From an uncultured Prevotella sp. (GTDB lineage Bacteria > Bacteroidota > Bacteroidia > Bacteroidales > Bacteroidaceae), in contig CAMTJK010000165.1 of the NCBI GenBank assembly GCA_947072805.1, positions 1 to 7,132 of the forward strand: 7,132 bases of DNA. The letters run 5' to 3'. The position numbers and the translations under genes were made by a program. Below, one piece after another: positions 5,506 through 7,132 of the stretch (its first letter is position 1; every line of letters begins with the position of its first letter). The notes under the pieces are model-generated. The model saw only the letters and a program-made list of their open reading frames with translations. It was not told the origin of the DNA and ran no database searches.

Positions 5506-6858
5506 ATGAACTTCAGATTACTTTTTACCCTATCGCTGGCATTCATCTGCACGGCAGCGGTTGCAAAGAAGAAGAAGACAGTCGAACTGTTTCCCGACGG
5601 AACCCCTATTCCCGAATGGTTTAGTGACACAACAAAGGTGGACGTAAGCAAGCTCGGCAAGAAATACGTCATTACCGAATATGGAGTGAAGAACGATTCC
5701 TCCATACTGCAGACAAAGCAGATTCAGAACGTCATAGACAGGGCGGCAGCTGATGGCGGCGGCGTAATTGTAATACCGAGGGGCACGTTCCTTAGCGGTT
5801 CCATCTTCTTCAAGCAGGGCACACATCTTTACATCGAAGAGGGTGGCAGGCTGAAAGGGAGCGACCGCATACGCAACTTCAAACTGCTCACCACACGCAT
5901 GGAAGGACAAACGCTGAAATATTTTGCAGCGCTGGTAAACGCCGACGGCATAGACGGCTTTACAATAGCAGGCAAAGGCACCATCGACGGCAACGGATGG
6001 AACTACTGGGAGGAGTTCTGGATTCGCCGCCAGTACAACCGTCAGTGTACCAATCTGGAAGCTATGCGCCCGCGACTGGTCTATATATCCAACTGCAAGA
6101 ACGTCACCGTGCAGGACGTGCGACTAATAAACAGCCCGTTCTGGACCAACCACATCTATAAGACAGAAAATCTGCGCTATCTCGGATGCTATATCTACGC
6201 CCCGACAAAGGGTGTCACTCCGGTAGACCCGAAGCGTGGAGCTCCGAGCAGCGATGCCATCGACCTCGACGTGTGCAAAAACGTACTCATACACGGATGC
6301 TACATGAGCGTATGCGACGATGCCGTAGTACTGAAAGGTGGCAAAGGAACGTGGGCTGACAAGGATTCGACCAACGGTCCTTGTTCAAACATCATCATTG
6401 AGGACTGTACCTACGGACGTGTACACGGCTGCCTAACACTGGGAAGCGAGAGCCTGCACGACCGCAACATCATTCTGCGCCGCTGCACCATCAGCGATGC
6501 CAACAGGGTGCTCTGGCTGAAGATGCGTCCCGACACACCGCAACACTATGAGTACGTGACGGTAGAGAATATTACGGGCGACTGCGCGAGCTTCCTCGTG
6601 GTACGTCCGTGGACACAGTTCTTCAAGCCTGAAAAACGCGACGACATGCCGCTTTCCACCTGCAACAACATAACTATAAGAAACGTGGACGTGGAATGCA
6701 AGAACTTCTTTGACGTCGGCAAATCAGACAAATATCGTCTCACTGACTTCACCTTCGAAAACTGCAAGGTAAAGGATGAGAAAAACGCCTTCAATGCTTC
6801 TCTCATAGAGAACTGCAAGGTGAACAACGTAAATATAAACGGAACAGAACGCAAGTAA
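5506..6858 (+). CDS. Secreted glycoside hydrolase family 28 (polygalacturonase-like)
   Basis: GH28 enzymes hydrolyse galacturonic-acid linkages in pectin or rhamnogalacturonan through a right-handed beta-helix with aspartate catalysis. The 450-residue protein starts with a signal peptide (MNFRLLFTLS, hydrophobic to 20, likely cut after AVA). LAFIC is a poor lipobox, so it is probably periplasmic or secreted rather than a lipoprotein. The N-terminal family signature is seen at 54-120 (EYGVKNDSS, AADGGGVIVIPRGTFLSGSIF, GGRLKGSD). Short beta-helix coils with repeated NV/NITI elements run from about 140 to 445. Catalytic aspartates appear retained: D250 in SSDAID (usual NTDGID) and D271-D272 in VCDDAVVLKGG (usual GDDCI.IKSG). 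H307 is in VHGCLTLGSES (usual GHGxSxGS). In the last motif (usual RIK) VLWLKMR keeps K339 but has W337 for arginine. Substrate is uncertain: exo-polygalacturonase or a rhamnogalacturonan-directed enzyme. It stands alone with its own promoter and terminator; no SusC/SusD pair is in the window. Confidence 0.88.
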   Translation: MNFRLLFTLSLAFICTAAVAKKKKTVELFPDGTPIPEWFSDTTKVDVSKLGKKYVITEYGVKNDSSILQTKQIQNVIDRAAADGGGVIVIPRGTFLSGSIFFKQGTHLYIEEGGRLKGSDRIRNFKLLTTRMEGQTLKYFAALVNADGIDGFTIAGKGTIDGNGWNYWEEFWIRRQYNRQCTNLEAMRPRLVYISNCKNVTVQDVRLINSPFWTNHIYKTENLRYLGCYIYAPTKGVTPVDPKRGAPSSDAIDLDVCKNVLIHGCYMSVCDDAVVLKGGKGTWADKDSTNGPCSNIIIEDCTYGRVHGCLTLGSESLHDRNIILRRCTISDANRVLWLKMRPDTPQHYEYVTVENITGDCASFLVVRPWTQFFKPEKRDDMPLSTCNNITIRNVDVECKNFFDVGKSDKYRLTDFTFENCKVKDEKNAFNASLIENCKVNNVNINGTERK

Positions 6859-6956
6859 ATTCTGCACTCACCTTAGTTCCCATTGTCCCGACATTGATGT
6901 CATAGCTTCATCTGCTTGCATCGCTATAATGAGACATATAGGGGATAAAAACATTC

Positions 6957-6995
6957 AGCCATGCCTGTTTCTTCGTGAAAAGGGCATGGCTTTTT
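6957..6995 (+). terminator. Strong rho-independent terminator after the GH28 gene
   Basis: AGCCATGCC (6957-6965) pairs perfectly with GGCATGGCT (6983-6991). An inner TTTC/GAAA stem (6968-6971/6977-6980) closes a TTCGT loop, and TTTTT follows (6991-6995). It lies about 100 nt after the stop codon. The intervening 6859-6956 has no ORF or promoter that I can support, only a short GACAT/ATGTC dyad at 6890-6901. Confidence 0.85.
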
Positions 6996-7032
6996 GCAAC
7001 ACATATCTACTCCCCTATCTGATAATATTCAA

Positions 7033-7044
7033 AAAATGTCATTA
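7033..7044 (+). repeat. Shared 12-nt word (second copy)
   Basis: AAAATGTCATTA here is identical to 5346-5357 upstream of the GH28 gene and is again followed by GGTAA. Its TGTCA core is exactly 60 nt from the TGTCA of CAGTGTCAAAA at 7094. The same 60-nt distance separates the two cores in the GH28 upstream region, but in the opposite order. Confidence 0.4.
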
Positions 7045-7065
7045 GGTAAACACCATATGCCGATC

Positions 7066-7081
7066 TTTAGCTGCCGCTAAA
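7066..7081. promoter_or_regulatory. Perfect 6-bp dyad TTTAGC/GCTAAA
   Basis: TTTAGC (7066-7071) and GCTAAA (7076-7081) form a perfect inverted repeat with a TGCC centre. There is no U-tract, so it is not a terminator. It lies about 43 nt upstream of a -7-like sequence at the window edge and could be a regulator site or a chance palindrome. Confidence 0.3.
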
Positions 7082-7093
7082 CCCAATGAAACG

Positions 7094-7132
7094 CAGTGTC
7101 AAAAGCTATCATTAAAGTTTCATTAACTTTTA
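7094..7132 (+). promoter_or_regulatory. Probable start of a promoter region for a downstream + strand gene
   Basis: CAGTGTCAAAAGCTATCATT (7094-7113) repeats words found upstream of the GH28 gene. TCATTAACTTT (7120-7130) is identical to 5460-5470, the GH28 -7 region. Here the -7 box would read TAACTTTT, with T in place of the final G, and no TTTG lies at -33, so the match is partial. AAAGTT/AACTTT (7114-7119/7125-7130) is also a 6-bp dyad. The window ends before any gene appears. Confidence 0.35.

Noticed and set aside
5506..5565. GH28 protein as a lipoprotein (cysteine at residue 15)
   Set aside because: LAFIC has Ile before Cys rather than Gly/Ala/Ser, and a better signal peptidase I site (AVA) follows at 18-20.

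Overview
The window looks like a chromosomal segment of a Bacteroidetes bacterium, most likely Prevotella or a close relative. The protein sequences have that character (long SppA, Bacteroidetes-type LpxK, PNP and ThiL). Start codons lack strong Shine-Dalgarno sites. Two promoters match the Bacteroidetes -33 TTTG / -7 TAnnTTTG pattern. Coding DNA is of moderate GC content and the intergenic DNA is very AT-rich. No transposase, phage gene, CRISPR array or other mobile-element signature is visible.

Left end (1-360): a tRNA-Phe(GAA) gene on the + strand has its own promoter and a rho-independent terminator. It converges on the end of a minus-strand operon, and a 10-bp perfect hairpin (267-318) lies between them.

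Middle (361-5108): a compact minus-strand gene series in transcription order sppA, lpxK, punA, thiL. Gaps are 10 nt (sppA-lpxK), a 116-nt overlap (lpxK-punA) and 37 nt (punA-thiL). This is probably one transcript starting near 5245. It combines a membrane signal-peptide peptidase, the lipid A 4'-kinase, purine salvage and the last step of thiamine diphosphate synthesis. These are housekeeping functions with no obvious common pathway.

Divergent intergenic region (5109-5505): this holds the long structured leader of sppA, with a CCGGCA motif repeated three times at an exact 22-nt period. It also holds an AT-rich centre, an orphan terminator hairpin whose U-tract runs straight into a near-consensus promoter, and several dyads.

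Right part (5506-7132): a secreted GH28 (polygalacturonase-like) glycoside hydrolase that keeps the catalytic aspartates but has altered flanking motifs. A strong terminator follows at 6957-6995. The last ~100 nt look like the start of another + strand regulatory region. It shares three 11-12-nt words with the region upstream of the GH28 gene, which suggests a co-regulated gene just beyond the window.

I see no clearly new multi-gene system. The items most worth following are the shared regulatory words, the orphan terminator/promoter junction, the repeated sppA leader, the atypical GH28 active site and the lpxK/punA overprint.
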